Source: Bacteroides oleiciplenus YIT 12058
Lineage (GTDB): Bacteria; Bacteroidota; Bacteroidia; Bacteroidales; Bacteroidaceae
Direction of reading: 5' to 3'
DNA: 64,000 nt
NCBI RefSeq assembly: GCF_000315485.1
Contig: NZ_JH992941.1
Location: 310,001 to 374,000, forward strand
This document shows positions 1 through 9,039 of the stretch, piece by piece. Below the pieces are notes generated by a model that was not told the origin of the DNA, did not search any database, and saw only the letters and a list, made by a program, of their open reading frames with translations. The translations under genes and the position numbers were made by a program. Within the stretch, counting starts at the first letter, position 1, and each line of letters opens with the position of its first letter.

Positions 1-2725
1 CCGCTGCACCTTGCCAGTTCATAGAAATATCAATGCCTTTCCATTCAGCTCCCATTACAAAGCCATAGTTAAATACCGGCAGGTTATAGGTTGCCATCGG
101 ATGATTGTCCTCACCATTGATTATACCATCACCGTTCCAGTCTTTATAGTAATAGTCACCCGGCAAGGTTCCTTGGCCATATCCACCACCGGTAACATTG
201 TGATAACGGATTTCCTCATAACTGGAGAAGCGTCCACCTTCTTCATAAGAAAACCAGATGTCTTTATTACGCCCTGATACATCTCTACGACGCCAAGCAT
301 CCATAGAATTACTGGCTGGGCTGTCCAAACGATAATCCCAACGATTCTTTGTAGCAGAAATCTGTCCGCCTACCCAATAGTTCACTTTGCCCACTCTGTT
401 GCGGTGATTCAAACTTATTTCCCAACCAAAAGTCTGATCACTATTCATATTCTCCTGAGGCAAAGAAGCACCGACTGTACCCGGGATAACAGTTGAAGAA
501 GTAGCAAGCAAACCACTACGTTTACGTTTGAAGACTTCGAACGTACCACTCAACATTTGATTCCAAAGGTCAAAGTCCAAACCAAGGTTATAAGTTTCGG
601 CAGTGAACCATGTCAAATCAGGATTAGGAATAGCAGTTGCAGCAACACCTGCCATTAACGCACCATTGTAGAACCAGCCGATTTTATCTTTTTCAATATT
701 ATAGGCTATCACAGTTTGAGGATAATTGCTGGCACCGCCATCATCTCCCATCTTACCGTAAGAACCACGAATCTTCAAGTTGGTGAGGAAAGGTACCAAT
801 TCTTTCATAAAGGCCTCTTCACTTATACGCCAGCCGGCAGATACGGACGGGAAGAATCCCCAACGCGAACCTTTCGGAAAGCTGGAAGAACCATCATAAC
901 GGAAAGCGAAATCCACCATATAGCGTCCTTTATAGTCGTAGTTTACTTTACCCACAACAGATTGGCGGGTTTTGTCACCGGCACCACCCATTGAACCTAT
1001 TTGATCCTTTTCTTCACCATAAATCAGGTATTCACCATCCAACTGCATAACACGTTGTGCATAAAAGTTGTCCCAATTGTTGTACTGTTCTTCAAACAAC
1101 ACCATAGCACTCACATTATGATCGCCAAACTTATTGGCATAGTTCAAAGAAAGTTGCATCACCGTCCCGTAGTTCGGATCGGTAGTACGTCTTAAATTGC
1201 TATCGGCATTGCGATCGAAACTTTCCATTGTACCATCTTCACGCTTATTATATAGTTTATAAGCACGCTTATAGCTTGTATTATTGGTAGTGTAATAATC
1301 GTAGCTATAGAAAGCCTTTGCACTCAAGCCCTTTACTCCCGGAATGTCATAAGTCAACGCCAAAGCACCATTGAAGTTGTAGCGTTTCTCACGGCGATAA
1401 CCGGTAAGGTCGCTATTGATGGCAGCTACAGGATTTTCAGGTTCGCCCATTTCACTATCCCAAGCAGGATAGTTATGATCGCCGTCTACATATGCTTCTG
1501 AAGTTGGACGGTAAGTCCAAGCCTTCTTATACACGGACCATATATCGGTAAACGGCTGATTCTTTTCGTCCATATAACCGCTGGTTTGTATAGTAGCCTT
1601 CAAGCGGTTGGTAATCTTAGCATCGATATTACTACGGAAGTTCCAGCGATCGTAATTCAATGAACCACTCTTATAAGAACCTTCCTGTTTCTGATAACCG
1701 AGATTAAAGAAATAGTTCACTTTCTCAGAGCCACCATTCACGCTAACATTATATTGTTGCTGCGGAACATTGTCATCGAACAATTCTTTTGTCCAGTTTG
1801 TACTCTTTTTCCTTCCTGTACTGTACTCCATCATTTGCTCCCAAGTATATTTGGCAGGAGTACGGTTAGGATAAGTATTGTCCCCAAAAGCATTATAATA
1901 TTTCTCATTAATAAGCAACATATGATCTGCTGCACTTGCTGTTTGTGGCACATAGAGGAACTGCTGCCAACCGTAATTGGCAGAGAATGTAATGTCGAAC
2001 TTGCCATTAGAAGCTTCACCATGCTTGGTAGTAACCAAAATTACACCATTGGCAGCACGTACACCATAAATAGCTGCGGAAGCATCTTTCAATACAGATA
2101 CATTATCAATTTCGTTAGCATCCATACGAGAGAAATAGGCTTTATCACGAGGAATACCATCGACCACAATCAAGGGTTCACCCATACCACGAATATCAAT
2201 AGCGTTGTCAAATTCACCAGGCTGTGAACTTTTCTGAGAGATACGCACACCAGGAACTTTACCAGAAAGCATGTTCACCACATTTTCATTCTTAGTAACA
2301 GCTATTTCTTTATTATTGATAGCAGAAACCGCACCTGTTAATGTAGCTTTCTTTTGTGTACCATAACCAACAACAACTACTTCTTCCAAAGTTTGACTAT
2401 CTTCCTTCAATGTAATTTTCAAGCTGGTTTTGTCAGCCGTAACAACAGCATCAATATAGCCGATAAAAGAAATAGTCAATTTTTCTTTTGCATCAGCAGC
2501 TATTTCAAACTCACCATTAATATCGGTAATGACACCTCGAGTGGTACCATTCACCCGAACATTGGCTCCAATGACAGTTTCACCCGTTTGGTCAACTACA
2601 GTACCGCGAACAATGCGGTTCTGTGCCGACATAGGTAATGCCGTCAGGAGACATAAAAGCGCAACCATCATCGCTTTCAATGAAAAGGATGCGCTTTTTT
2701 TGATATTAGAATTATAATGTTTCAT
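1..2725 (-). CDS. SusC/RagA-like TonB-dependent outer membrane receptor (3' end outside window)
   Basis: Start ATG at 2725; the frame stays open to base 1, so about 908 residues are visible and the C-terminal end of the barrel is missing (family usually 1000-1100 residues). A signal peptide ending near PMSAQ is followed by a carboxypeptidase-regulatory-like domain (VRGTVVDQTGETVIGANV), the SusC motif EEVVVVGYGTQKKATLTGAV, and a TonB plug (NVVNMLSGKVPGVRI, then DIRGMGEPLIVVDGIPRD). Such receptors import oligosaccharides through the outer membrane with a SusD lid; the SusD gene, if present, would lie left of the window. The gene follows the DUF4988-type lipoprotein gene by 41 bp and is probably co-transcribed from the promoter near 4626. 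The family is certain; the ligand is not. Confidence 0.95.
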   Translation of the reverse strand, partial: MKHYNSNIKKSASFSLKAMMVALLCLLTALPMSAQNRIVRGTVVDQTGETVIGANVRVNGTTRGVITDINGEFEIAADAKEKLTISFIGYIDAVVTADKTSLKITLKEDSQTLEEVVVVGYGTQKKATLTGAVSAINNKEIAVTKNENVVNMLSGKVPGVRISQKSSQPGEFDNAIDIRGMGEPLIVVDGIPRDKAYFSRMDANEIDNVSVLKDASAAIYGVRAANGVILVTTKHGEASNGKFDITFSANYGWQQFLYVPQTASAADHMLLINEKYYNAFGDNTYPNRTPAKYTWEQMMEYSTGRKKSTNWTKELFDDNVPQQQYNVSVNGGSEKVNYFFNLGYQKQEGSYKSGSLNYDRWNFRSNIDAKITNRLKATIQTSGYMDEKNQPFTDIWSVYKKAWTYRPTSEAYVDGDHNYPAWDSEMGEPENPVAAINSDLTGYRREKRYNFNGALALTYDIPGVKGLSAKAFYSYDYYTTNNTSYKRAYKLYNKREDGTMESFDRNADSNLRRTTDPNYGTVMQLSLNYANKFGDHNVSAMVLFEEQYNNWDNFYAQRVMQLDGEYLIYGEEKDQIGSMGGAGDKTRQSVVGKVNYDYKGRYMVDFAFRYDGSSSFPKGSRWGFFPSVSAGWRISEEAFMKELVPFLTNLKIRGSYGKMGDDGGASNYPQTVIAYNIEKDKIGWFYNGALMAGVAATAIPNPDLTWFTAETYNLGLDFDLWNQMLSGTFEVFKRKRSGLLATSSTVIPGTVGASLPQENMNSDQTFGWEISLNHRNRVGKVNYWVGGQISATKNRWDYRLDSPASNSMDAWRRRDVSGRNKDIWFSYEEGGRFSSYEEIRYHNVTGGGYGQGTLPGDYYYKDWNGDGIINGEDNHPMATYNLPVFNYGFVMGAEWKGIDISMNWQGAA

Positions 2726-2766
2726 GTTTAGATTTTCTATTTATTAAAGAAATCTTCATTTACAGA

Positions 2767-4467
2767 TTATTCTGGTATTGTAGTACCTTCCGGCATTACA
2801 CGACGATTAAAGAAGAAGAAACCAAATTGATCAGCTTTGTGAAGTTTCTTCCAACCATAAGCATACTCATAAATAGCAGCAATGGCAAAACGGAAACCAT
2901 AACCTGTATAAGTATCATTGAGCGTAATCTTACCAGTCTTTTGATCCATTGTCACACCGCCATATTTCGCAAATGTTGCTTCATATAATTCAGGGTGTTC
3001 TCTATCATCATTAAAACCACCTAAAATTTCGTCTCCTCCATTAACTTCCTTACCTGTAGCCGGATTCAGCCATTTTCCATATGCTTCTGGCACCAAAATG
3101 GAGATACCACGGAAATACCAGTATATGCCACGAGAGAATTGTGCATATTTCTTTGCAATATTATCCATTACAATAGTGTTTCCATCGCAAAACAAAACTG
3201 TTTCACCATCAGCTGTTTGAATCTGATAATTAGCATTAGCCCAATTTTCCAAGAAGCTCTTTCCACGGTGAGTAATTTCAGCATAATCTTCTTCCCAATT
3301 TGTAAATGTGTTCTGAATATCAATCACCTGAGCACCTAAAGGCAAACTTTTTGTACGTCCGCCCCACTCGCCTTCATACTCTTCGTTAAATGTACCAGCA
3401 AAATCAATGTCAGCTAATTCATCATTAATACAAACATAAATCTTAGCCTTTACGACATCATCAGCCAACACATTAATCAAGAAACCTTTACGATCTGCAT
3501 TTTCATTGAAGCTGGTTCCTGGTCTTTCACTAAATGCCCATGTACCATCTTTCTTCAAACTCTTACTAAGAAGTTCTTGCTTTTCCTGTGCTTTGCCAGC
3601 CGGCTGTTTGCTACTACTTGCAACTGCAAATTCTGCATTAGCCGGAAGTTCACTAAATAAATCCTTGAAATTAAGAGCATCCAAAAGATTAGATCCTTTA
3701 ATTGTCATTTCTTTAAAACCGTCTGCAAGATCTTTAGGACTATAATCCGCTTTGATCGTAACACCACCCAAATCTTCGGCAACAGACGAGAAATCATCAG
3801 ATACTTTCACATTGAAATAATTGGAGCCAATAATTGTTCCTTTCAAATTCAATTGAAGAGATACAGCATAAGTTTTTCCAGCTTCTGCTTCACCAAGGGC
3901 TTTAATAGGAACTTTAATAAAATCACCTTCCAATGTAGCATCTCCGCTCACTTTAAACTGTTCACCATCAGCAGCACGGGTAAGTACATGAGACTCAGCT
4001 ATTGTAAATTCGGCACCATCCAAACTCTTGAGAGCCGGTCTTGCCAAGAAACTAACAGTAACACCAGCACTACCGATTTCTACAATACCATCTACCGTTT
4101 CCGGACTATAAATCAGAGAATTCACTAAAGATCCCAACGGAAGGACATACTTTTCACCTTCTATTGTAATGGTAGCCTCCGTATCAGTAACTACTATAGA
4201 GATATTTCCTCCACCCGGCTTAATTACAATTTTTTGTCCGTCACTCAATGTCAATGTATAAGTGCCATTCTCTTCTTTCACATTAGTAATACTTGCACCA
4301 GTCATCAGTGCTTTTCCCAATTGGGCTTTGATGTCGTCAATTGCCACTTCGATTACTGATACTCTTGATTTCAGATCATCAACATCATCATTATTACATG
4401 AAGTAAAGGCTCCTGTTGAAAGAACCACCGCTCCAAACAGGAGCGCATTTAAAAATCGTTTGTTCAT
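2767..4467 (-). CDS. DUF4988-type surface lipoprotein, candidate glycan-binding protein
   Basis: 566 residues. A lipoprotein signal peptide ends in the lipobox GAFTSC (Cys24), followed by acidic CNNDDVDD, a common context for surface-exported Bacteroides lipoproteins. A short coiled coil (DLKSRVSVIEVAIDDIKAQL, about 31-50) is typical of the DUF4988 / PL29-N-terminal class. After it come beta-rich repeats (TYTLTLSDGQKIVIKPGG, then ATITIEGEKYVLPLG) and a C-terminal aromatic-rich region. I see no catalytic motif. It is transcribed ahead of the SusC gene, so a role as a cell-surface glycan-binding protein is a reasonable inference. Genes in that role usually follow SusC-SusD, so the order here is uncommon. 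Confidence 0.75.
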   Translation of the reverse strand: MNKRFLNALLFGAVVLSTGAFTSCNNDDVDDLKSRVSVIEVAIDDIKAQLGKALMTGASITNVKEENGTYTLTLSDGQKIVIKPGGGNISIVVTDTEATITIEGEKYVLPLGSLVNSLIYSPETVDGIVEIGSAGVTVSFLARPALKSLDGAEFTIAESHVLTRAADGEQFKVSGDATLEGDFIKVPIKALGEAEAGKTYAVSLQLNLKGTIIGSNYFNVKVSDDFSSVAEDLGGVTIKADYSPKDLADGFKEMTIKGSNLLDALNFKDLFSELPANAEFAVASSSKQPAGKAQEKQELLSKSLKKDGTWAFSERPGTSFNENADRKGFLINVLADDVVKAKIYVCINDELADIDFAGTFNEEYEGEWGGRTKSLPLGAQVIDIQNTFTNWEEDYAEITHRGKSFLENWANANYQIQTADGETVLFCDGNTIVMDNIAKKYAQFSRGIYWYFRGISILVPEAYGKWLNPATGKEVNGGDEILGGFNDDREHPELYEATFAKYGGVTMDQKTGKITLNDTYTGYGFRFAIAAIYEYAYGWKKLHKADQFGFFFFNRRVMPEGTTIPE

Positions 4468-4780
4468 AATAATTAAATTAAAAGTTGGTAAATATATAAA
4501 TATAGGTCACTTAAAAACCTTATCTTTCCATTAGCAAAAAGAAGCCTATTCAGGGGGAGGATACTTTATGTATACTTGTGCATTTTTCATATTTATTAAT
4601 TTGATGTTTTAAAATTCTATGAGGGCAAAAGTATGGGGTTGGCGTTAATATTATCCTTAAAAAGACATTAATCGGAGCACTTTTTTTGCCGTAAAATAGA
4701 GTCTTAGATGCATTTTAACAGATGCACCTTAAAAAAGAATATATAAATAGATTAATTGAAGAAATAAGGAATGTTTCGGG
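4468..4780. promoter_or_regulatory. Leader and promoter region of the lipoprotein-SusC operon
   Basis: Reading leftwards, TACTTTTG (plus-strand bases 4626-4633) is a good Bacteroides -7 element. No clear TTTG lies 19-21 bp upstream, which suggests an activated promoter. It would give a leader of about 150 bases before the ATG at 4467. Just upstream, about 4645-4672, is an AT-rich stretch reading TTAATATTATCCTTAA then ATTAAT. It loosely resembles box 2 of the GH3 and GH95 promoters. I see nothing else in 4690-4780. Confidence 0.5.
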
Positions 4781-4890
4781 TGAAGTTTAAACGATATTCA
4801 AGTGATGTTTAAACTACCCATAAGTAGTTGTGCAATCACTACGTAGTAGTCAGGCAACTACTTATGGGTAGATGAGAAACTACTACGTAG
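4781..4890. repeat. Array A: five degenerate 22-bp tandem units
   Basis: Units begin at 4781, 4803, 4825, 4847 and 4869, each exactly 22 bp. Positions 10-11 of every unit are AA and position 22 is G. First half-units read like TAGNTGNGNAA; second half-units carry CTAC...GTAG or TTATGGG-type cores. The second halves of units 2 and 4 are near reverse complements of each other, and those of units 3 and 5 are nearly identical (ACTACGTAG). The array sits between the terminator of the GH43 operon and the promoter of the lipoprotein-SusC operon. It has no coding potential that I can support. Confidence 0.8.
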
Positions 4891-4920
4891 CTATTGCAGG
4901 ATAACACCTCATAAAAATAA

Positions 4921-4964
4921 GGCTTGCAGTTTTATAACCCAAACAGGTCATAAAGCTGCAAGCC
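4921..4964 (-). terminator. Rho-independent terminator of the GH3-GH31-GH43 operon
   Basis: Arms GGCTTGCAG (4921-4929) and CTGCAAGCC (4956-4964) pair perfectly, and an inner TTTAT/ATAAA extends the stem. On the minus strand the hairpin is followed by a U-rich tract (reverse complement of 4910-4920). It lies 27 bp past the GH43 stop. Confidence 0.85.
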
Positions 4965-4991
4965 ACAACTAATAAATTCTTATCCTACTAA

Positions 4992-6701
4992 TTACTTCCC
5001 GACTCCATTCTCATTGAAAGCAGTGACAGAAAAATAATATTCCGAATCTCTATTGAAATAACGAGCTTCATAATGGTTGTTGTAAACTACCATGGAGTGG
5101 GTAAGTTTCTCTTTCTGCGTTCCCCAACGCAAAATATAGCCAGTCACATTATCCTGCGGTTCCCAACTAAAACGGTAGATACGTTTATCATTTTCATCAC
5201 GTGAAGCCTGGAAGCCTGTTACTACAGCAGGAACTTTACCACCACCCTGACCGAAAACACGTAAATCGAACAAAGAGAAACAACCTTCCATATCTTTCGT
5301 ATTGCAAATTCTCAGGTATTGCATTTTTGCAGGAGCACTCAAAGTATGCAGTTTATGAGGAGCATCTTTCTCGTTCTTTTCTTCATCAATCAGACGAGTC
5401 CAATTCTTCCCATCAGTTGAACCTTCAATATAATATTGGTAAACCACTGGTCCATGAGGAGCATGAACATTGAAGTTGTGATCGGCAAAATTGACTTGGA
5501 TAGCATTTATCTCCATTAGTTTGCCGAGGTCCATTTGCAACCACTCGCCCTTATTACCTGTTTGGGCAGCCCACCAGGTTTCTACCTGCTCATCATTCGC
5601 TAACTCAGGTTCATAACCTTCAAGAGAGGAAGATGCAGATACCTTTTTCTTATACGAAAGTAAGTTCCAACCCATGTTGATATCTTCTTTTTCAAAGTCT
5701 ACTTTCCTATCGGGAATGCAGAAAGGATAATCAGCAAAAGTGGTAAGCGCATACATACCGTATTTATCAGAAACAACTACCGGGAATATACCTAAACGGC
5801 GTTCAAACCAATGGCGCACGGAAATTGTCATAGAGGCTACATGCCAATAATTGCCATACTTATCTTTGAATGTATGGCCATGTCCTGCACCACCGATAAA
5901 GCCACCGGGTTTGAAAGAAAAAGGATTATCTTCTACATATTCAAAGGGGCCTAACGGATTATCACCCACATAATTACCATCACCATAAATACGATATTGG
6001 GTACCAGGGGCAGCATATTGCAAGTAATAACGCCCATTATGTTTCAGTACACAGGGACCTTCATTCCAGCCTTGACGTGGTTCTTCATTATTCTTTCCGG
6101 GAACTTCCCAACCATATTTATCACCATTATGTTCAATCAGCGATTTAGGTTCTCCGATAGCACAGAAACCATTCTTCGGATCTACTTCTACACCCACAAT
6201 CGGATCTACGTCAGAACATCCCCAATATAAATAGACCTTTCCATCATCATCTTTAAAGAAAGCCGGATCATGCTGACGGTAAGTCAACTTTGTATCCACT
6301 TCCTCCCAAGTATCCGTCTCAGGATGGGCATTCTTGAAAATTCGGGTATTTCCGCTGGATGCAGTAAAGTAAAGTGTATCACCATAAACAAGAATGGTAG
6401 GAGCATAATCTTCCAAGGTCGGAATAGTAGTACAGGGAATATACTCCCATTTGGCCAGATCTTCGGAACGCCAGTAACCACCGGATTTGGAAGCAAACAT
6501 GTAATAATATCCCTTGAAATATTCCAGTACCGGATCGGCAGCTTCGCGCCGTGACTCCTCGTTCGGTTGGAAACGATAGTTCAAGTCTATAGGATTGGTA
6601 ACAATCCTTTCATTCTGAACTATTTTCTGTTCTGTTGATGCACAACTTACGATCAGTCCTGAGACCAAAGCTATGCTCATTAATTTGGCAATGTTTTTCA
6701 T
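4992..6701 (-). CDS. GH43 family glycosidase lipoprotein with discoidin-like and Fn3 domains
   Basis: 569 residues. The lipobox VSC (Cys20) predicts lipid anchoring. The catalytic five-bladed propeller spans about 35-345, with the family triad visible as D56 (AADPVLEY), D145 (RQHDPAFF) and E214 (GWNEGPCVL). A discoidin/F5-8-type C module spans about 350-480 (GEWLQMDLGKLMEINAIQV) and a fibronectin type III module closes the protein (about 483-569). GH43 enzymes remove arabinofuranosyl or xylosyl units. Its ATG overlaps the GH31 stop by 4 bp (ATGA), indicating translational coupling. The subfamily and exact linkage cannot be read from sequence alone. Confidence 0.9.
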   Translation of the reverse strand: MKNIAKLMSIALVSGLIVSCASTEQKIVQNERIVTNPIDLNYRFQPNEESRREAADPVLEYFKGYYYMFASKSGGYWRSEDLAKWEYIPCTTIPTLEDYAPTILVYGDTLYFTASSGNTRIFKNAHPETDTWEEVDTKLTYRQHDPAFFKDDDGKVYLYWGCSDVDPIVGVEVDPKNGFCAIGEPKSLIEHNGDKYGWEVPGKNNEEPRQGWNEGPCVLKHNGRYYLQYAAPGTQYRIYGDGNYVGDNPLGPFEYVEDNPFSFKPGGFIGGAGHGHTFKDKYGNYWHVASMTISVRHWFERRLGIFPVVVSDKYGMYALTTFADYPFCIPDRKVDFEKEDINMGWNLLSYKKKVSASSSLEGYEPELANDEQVETWWAAQTGNKGEWLQMDLGKLMEINAIQVNFADHNFNVHAPHGPVVYQYYIEGSTDGKNWTRLIDEEKNEKDAPHKLHTLSAPAKMQYLRICNTKDMEGCFSLFDLRVFGQGGGKVPAVVTGFQASRDENDKRIYRFSWEPQDNVTGYILRWGTQKEKLTHSMVVYNNHYEARYFNRDSEYYFSVTAFNENGVGK

Positions 6702-9022
6702 AATAGTTTTATATTAAGTTTCTTTCCTTTGTATACTACGTTTACAGTCTGCGATTCATTATCCAGACCAAGCCCATCCTGTCCGTCCACAAGGGTAATG
6801 CGGAAATTACGTTCTTGCAGCATCCCATCATAACCTCCTTCACAAGGATAGATAGTAAACTGTTTCTTTCTGTCATTCCATGTCATACGGATAGTGGTGT
6901 ACTTTCCTTTTTCATAATTATAATTATCACCTTCATCCTCATATAAGATAAATTCCCCATCAGCACCGGGATAGATACGGATTTGCAGATTATTCCACGG
7001 TTTCTCGGTTGCATACTGTACGGAAGGTCCTACAGGGATGATGGAACCGACTTTCACATACAACGGAATTATATCAATAGGAGCATTGCGAGTAATCTCA
7101 CGTCCGCCATCTTGCATTTCACCTGTCCAGAAATCAATCCAACGGGTTCCCTCAGGCAAATATAAAGAACGACTTCGGCTTGTACTTGTAACCGGAGCTA
7201 CCAAAATAGACTTACCAAACATATATTCATCACCTAAGTCCAGCACCTTTTTGTCTGTCGGAAAATCAGAAAACAAGGCACGCATCAGACTTCCGCCCTT
7301 GGAAGTAACATCCCATGATGCAGAATAAATGTAAGGAAGTAAACGATAGCGGAGATTAATCATCTTCTCTTGCGCATCGAAAGCCCAATCACCCCGATTC
7401 CCAAACTGAAAAATCTCACGTGGAGTATTCGTACCGTGTGAACGCATCATACCGGTAAAAACGGAAAACTGCATCCAGCGTACATACAATTCCTGATAAG
7501 CCGGATTCTTCACACCACCAGGGAAATGATTGGCTGTATAGAATCCACCGATATCCGAGTTCCAGTAAGGTATGCCCGAAAGTGAGAAGTTCAGGGCAGC
7601 AGAAATCTGGTTACGTAGCACATCCCAGGCAGCAACAACATCCCCCGACCACGACTGAGCGCCGTAACGCTGCTGTCCGGCAAAGGCGGAACGCGTCAGA
7701 ATAAAAACACGTTTATCAGAAGCCACTGTCCGTTGATGATCGTAGACACCACCTACACTGACTAATGGAAAGGCATTACGCACCTTGCGGAAAGATCCCA
7801 GATAAGTTTGATAATCGTAATCTTCTTCTTTAATCGGATTATGTTCCGGTTCAGTAGCATCCAGCCACCAACTGTCCATGCCGATGCTGAACATCTGCTC
7901 GTTCAAGTGCTTCCAGTAAATATCTCTTGCCACAGGATCGTAAGCATCATATACCTTGACGCCGGAGTTCTGCGGAAAAGTCTCGTGTGACATCAGTTTG
8001 TTATGTCGTTCAAAATCTTTATACGGATTAGTAGCCGGACCAAAGGAAGGCCAAACAGAAATCATTGCATGGGCATTCAGACTATGCACCTCATCCAACA
8101 TCTTTTTAGGATTGGGAAACAGAGGGTTGCGGAACTCTATCGCATTCCAGTCTGCATGGTCTTCTCCCCAATAGCGCCAATCCTGTACAATGCCATCCAG
8201 AGGAATTTGCAGATCACGATACTTCTTCACTACCCCGACCAACTCATCCTGGCTGACATAACGTTCTCTGGACTGGTTGAAACCAAATGACCAAAGCGGG
8301 AACATGGGAGCCTGTCCGGTGAGGTCGCGCAATCCTGCCACGACTCCATCAGCACCTCCGCCATATACAAAGTAATAATCACACAAATCTCCGACTTCCG
8401 ACTCAAAAGTCATTCCCTGCTCATTGTCCGTGAAAGTAGTAGCAGAATAGTTATCCCAAAACAAAGCGTATCCTTTGACAGAGTGAATCAATGGAATATA
8501 AATCTCCATATTGACCTGCCGCATAACCATTGTCTGATTCCGCTGATTCATCCGTCCCTGCTGGTGCTGTCCCAACCCATAAATAGCCTCATCAGCATCC
8601 AGACGGAAACTCTGGCGAACCTTATATGTAGACATTCCTGCATCATCGAATGGAGTAAAACCAACAGAAGAAGGTTTTTCCGCTAACAGGACTTTTCCGT
8701 CCTTATCCGTAAAACAGACCTGATCCTTTGCGATATCCAGAGAAACAGACAATTCGGAAGTAATAAGTGTTATCCGGTTATCCTTTTCCTGCAATTTATA
8801 TTTCACATTTTCCGGTCGCTTGACAACCGAAAGAGAATGTTTCTCCGGTATTTTTCCTGAAGGATATTTCTTCACGCGTATGATAGAAGGAGAAAAGCAT
8901 TCCAGTTCCACACAGACAGTTCCGGCCTCTACTTTCACTCCATTGGAGATACGCGATACAGCCTGTCCCCATAATGGGACAAGCTGCATACAAATACATA
9001 AGAATGCTAGAAGTTTTTTCAT
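6698..9022 (-). CDS. GH31 glycosidase, probable alpha-xylosidase
   Basis: 774 residues with a Sec signal peptide (MKKLLAFLCICMQ...LWGQA). An N-terminal beta-sandwich is followed by the GH31 barrel. The nucleophile region is SWWLDATEPEH (Asp388) and the acid/base region is QSWSGDVVA (Asp461). The WLDATEPE form is common among Bacteroides alpha-xylosidases, though alpha-glucosidases can share it. There is no PA14 insert. Likely role: removing terminal alpha-linked xylose (or glucose) from oligosaccharides in the periplasm. It is 17 bp downstream of the GH3 gene and overlaps the GH43 start, so the three genes form one operon. Confidence 0.9.
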   Translation of the reverse strand: MKKLLAFLCICMQLVPLWGQAVSRISNGVKVEAGTVCVELECFSPSIIRVKKYPSGKIPEKHSLSVVKRPENVKYKLQEKDNRITLITSELSVSLDIAKDQVCFTDKDGKVLLAEKPSSVGFTPFDDAGMSTYKVRQSFRLDADEAIYGLGQHQQGRMNQRNQTMVMRQVNMEIYIPLIHSVKGYALFWDNYSATTFTDNEQGMTFESEVGDLCDYYFVYGGGADGVVAGLRDLTGQAPMFPLWSFGFNQSRERYVSQDELVGVVKKYRDLQIPLDGIVQDWRYWGEDHADWNAIEFRNPLFPNPKKMLDEVHSLNAHAMISVWPSFGPATNPYKDFERHNKLMSHETFPQNSGVKVYDAYDPVARDIYWKHLNEQMFSIGMDSWWLDATEPEHNPIKEEDYDYQTYLGSFRKVRNAFPLVSVGGVYDHQRTVASDKRVFILTRSAFAGQQRYGAQSWSGDVVAAWDVLRNQISAALNFSLSGIPYWNSDIGGFYTANHFPGGVKNPAYQELYVRWMQFSVFTGMMRSHGTNTPREIFQFGNRGDWAFDAQEKMINLRYRLLPYIYSASWDVTSKGGSLMRALFSDFPTDKKVLDLGDEYMFGKSILVAPVTSTSRSRSLYLPEGTRWIDFWTGEMQDGGREITRNAPIDIIPLYVKVGSIIPVGPSVQYATEKPWNNLQIRIYPGADGEFILYEDEGDNYNYEKGKYTTIRMTWNDRKKQFTIYPCEGGYDGMLQERNFRITLVDGQDGLGLDNESQTVNVVYKGKKLNIKLL

Positions 9023-9039
9023 AATGTCAGTGACAATGG

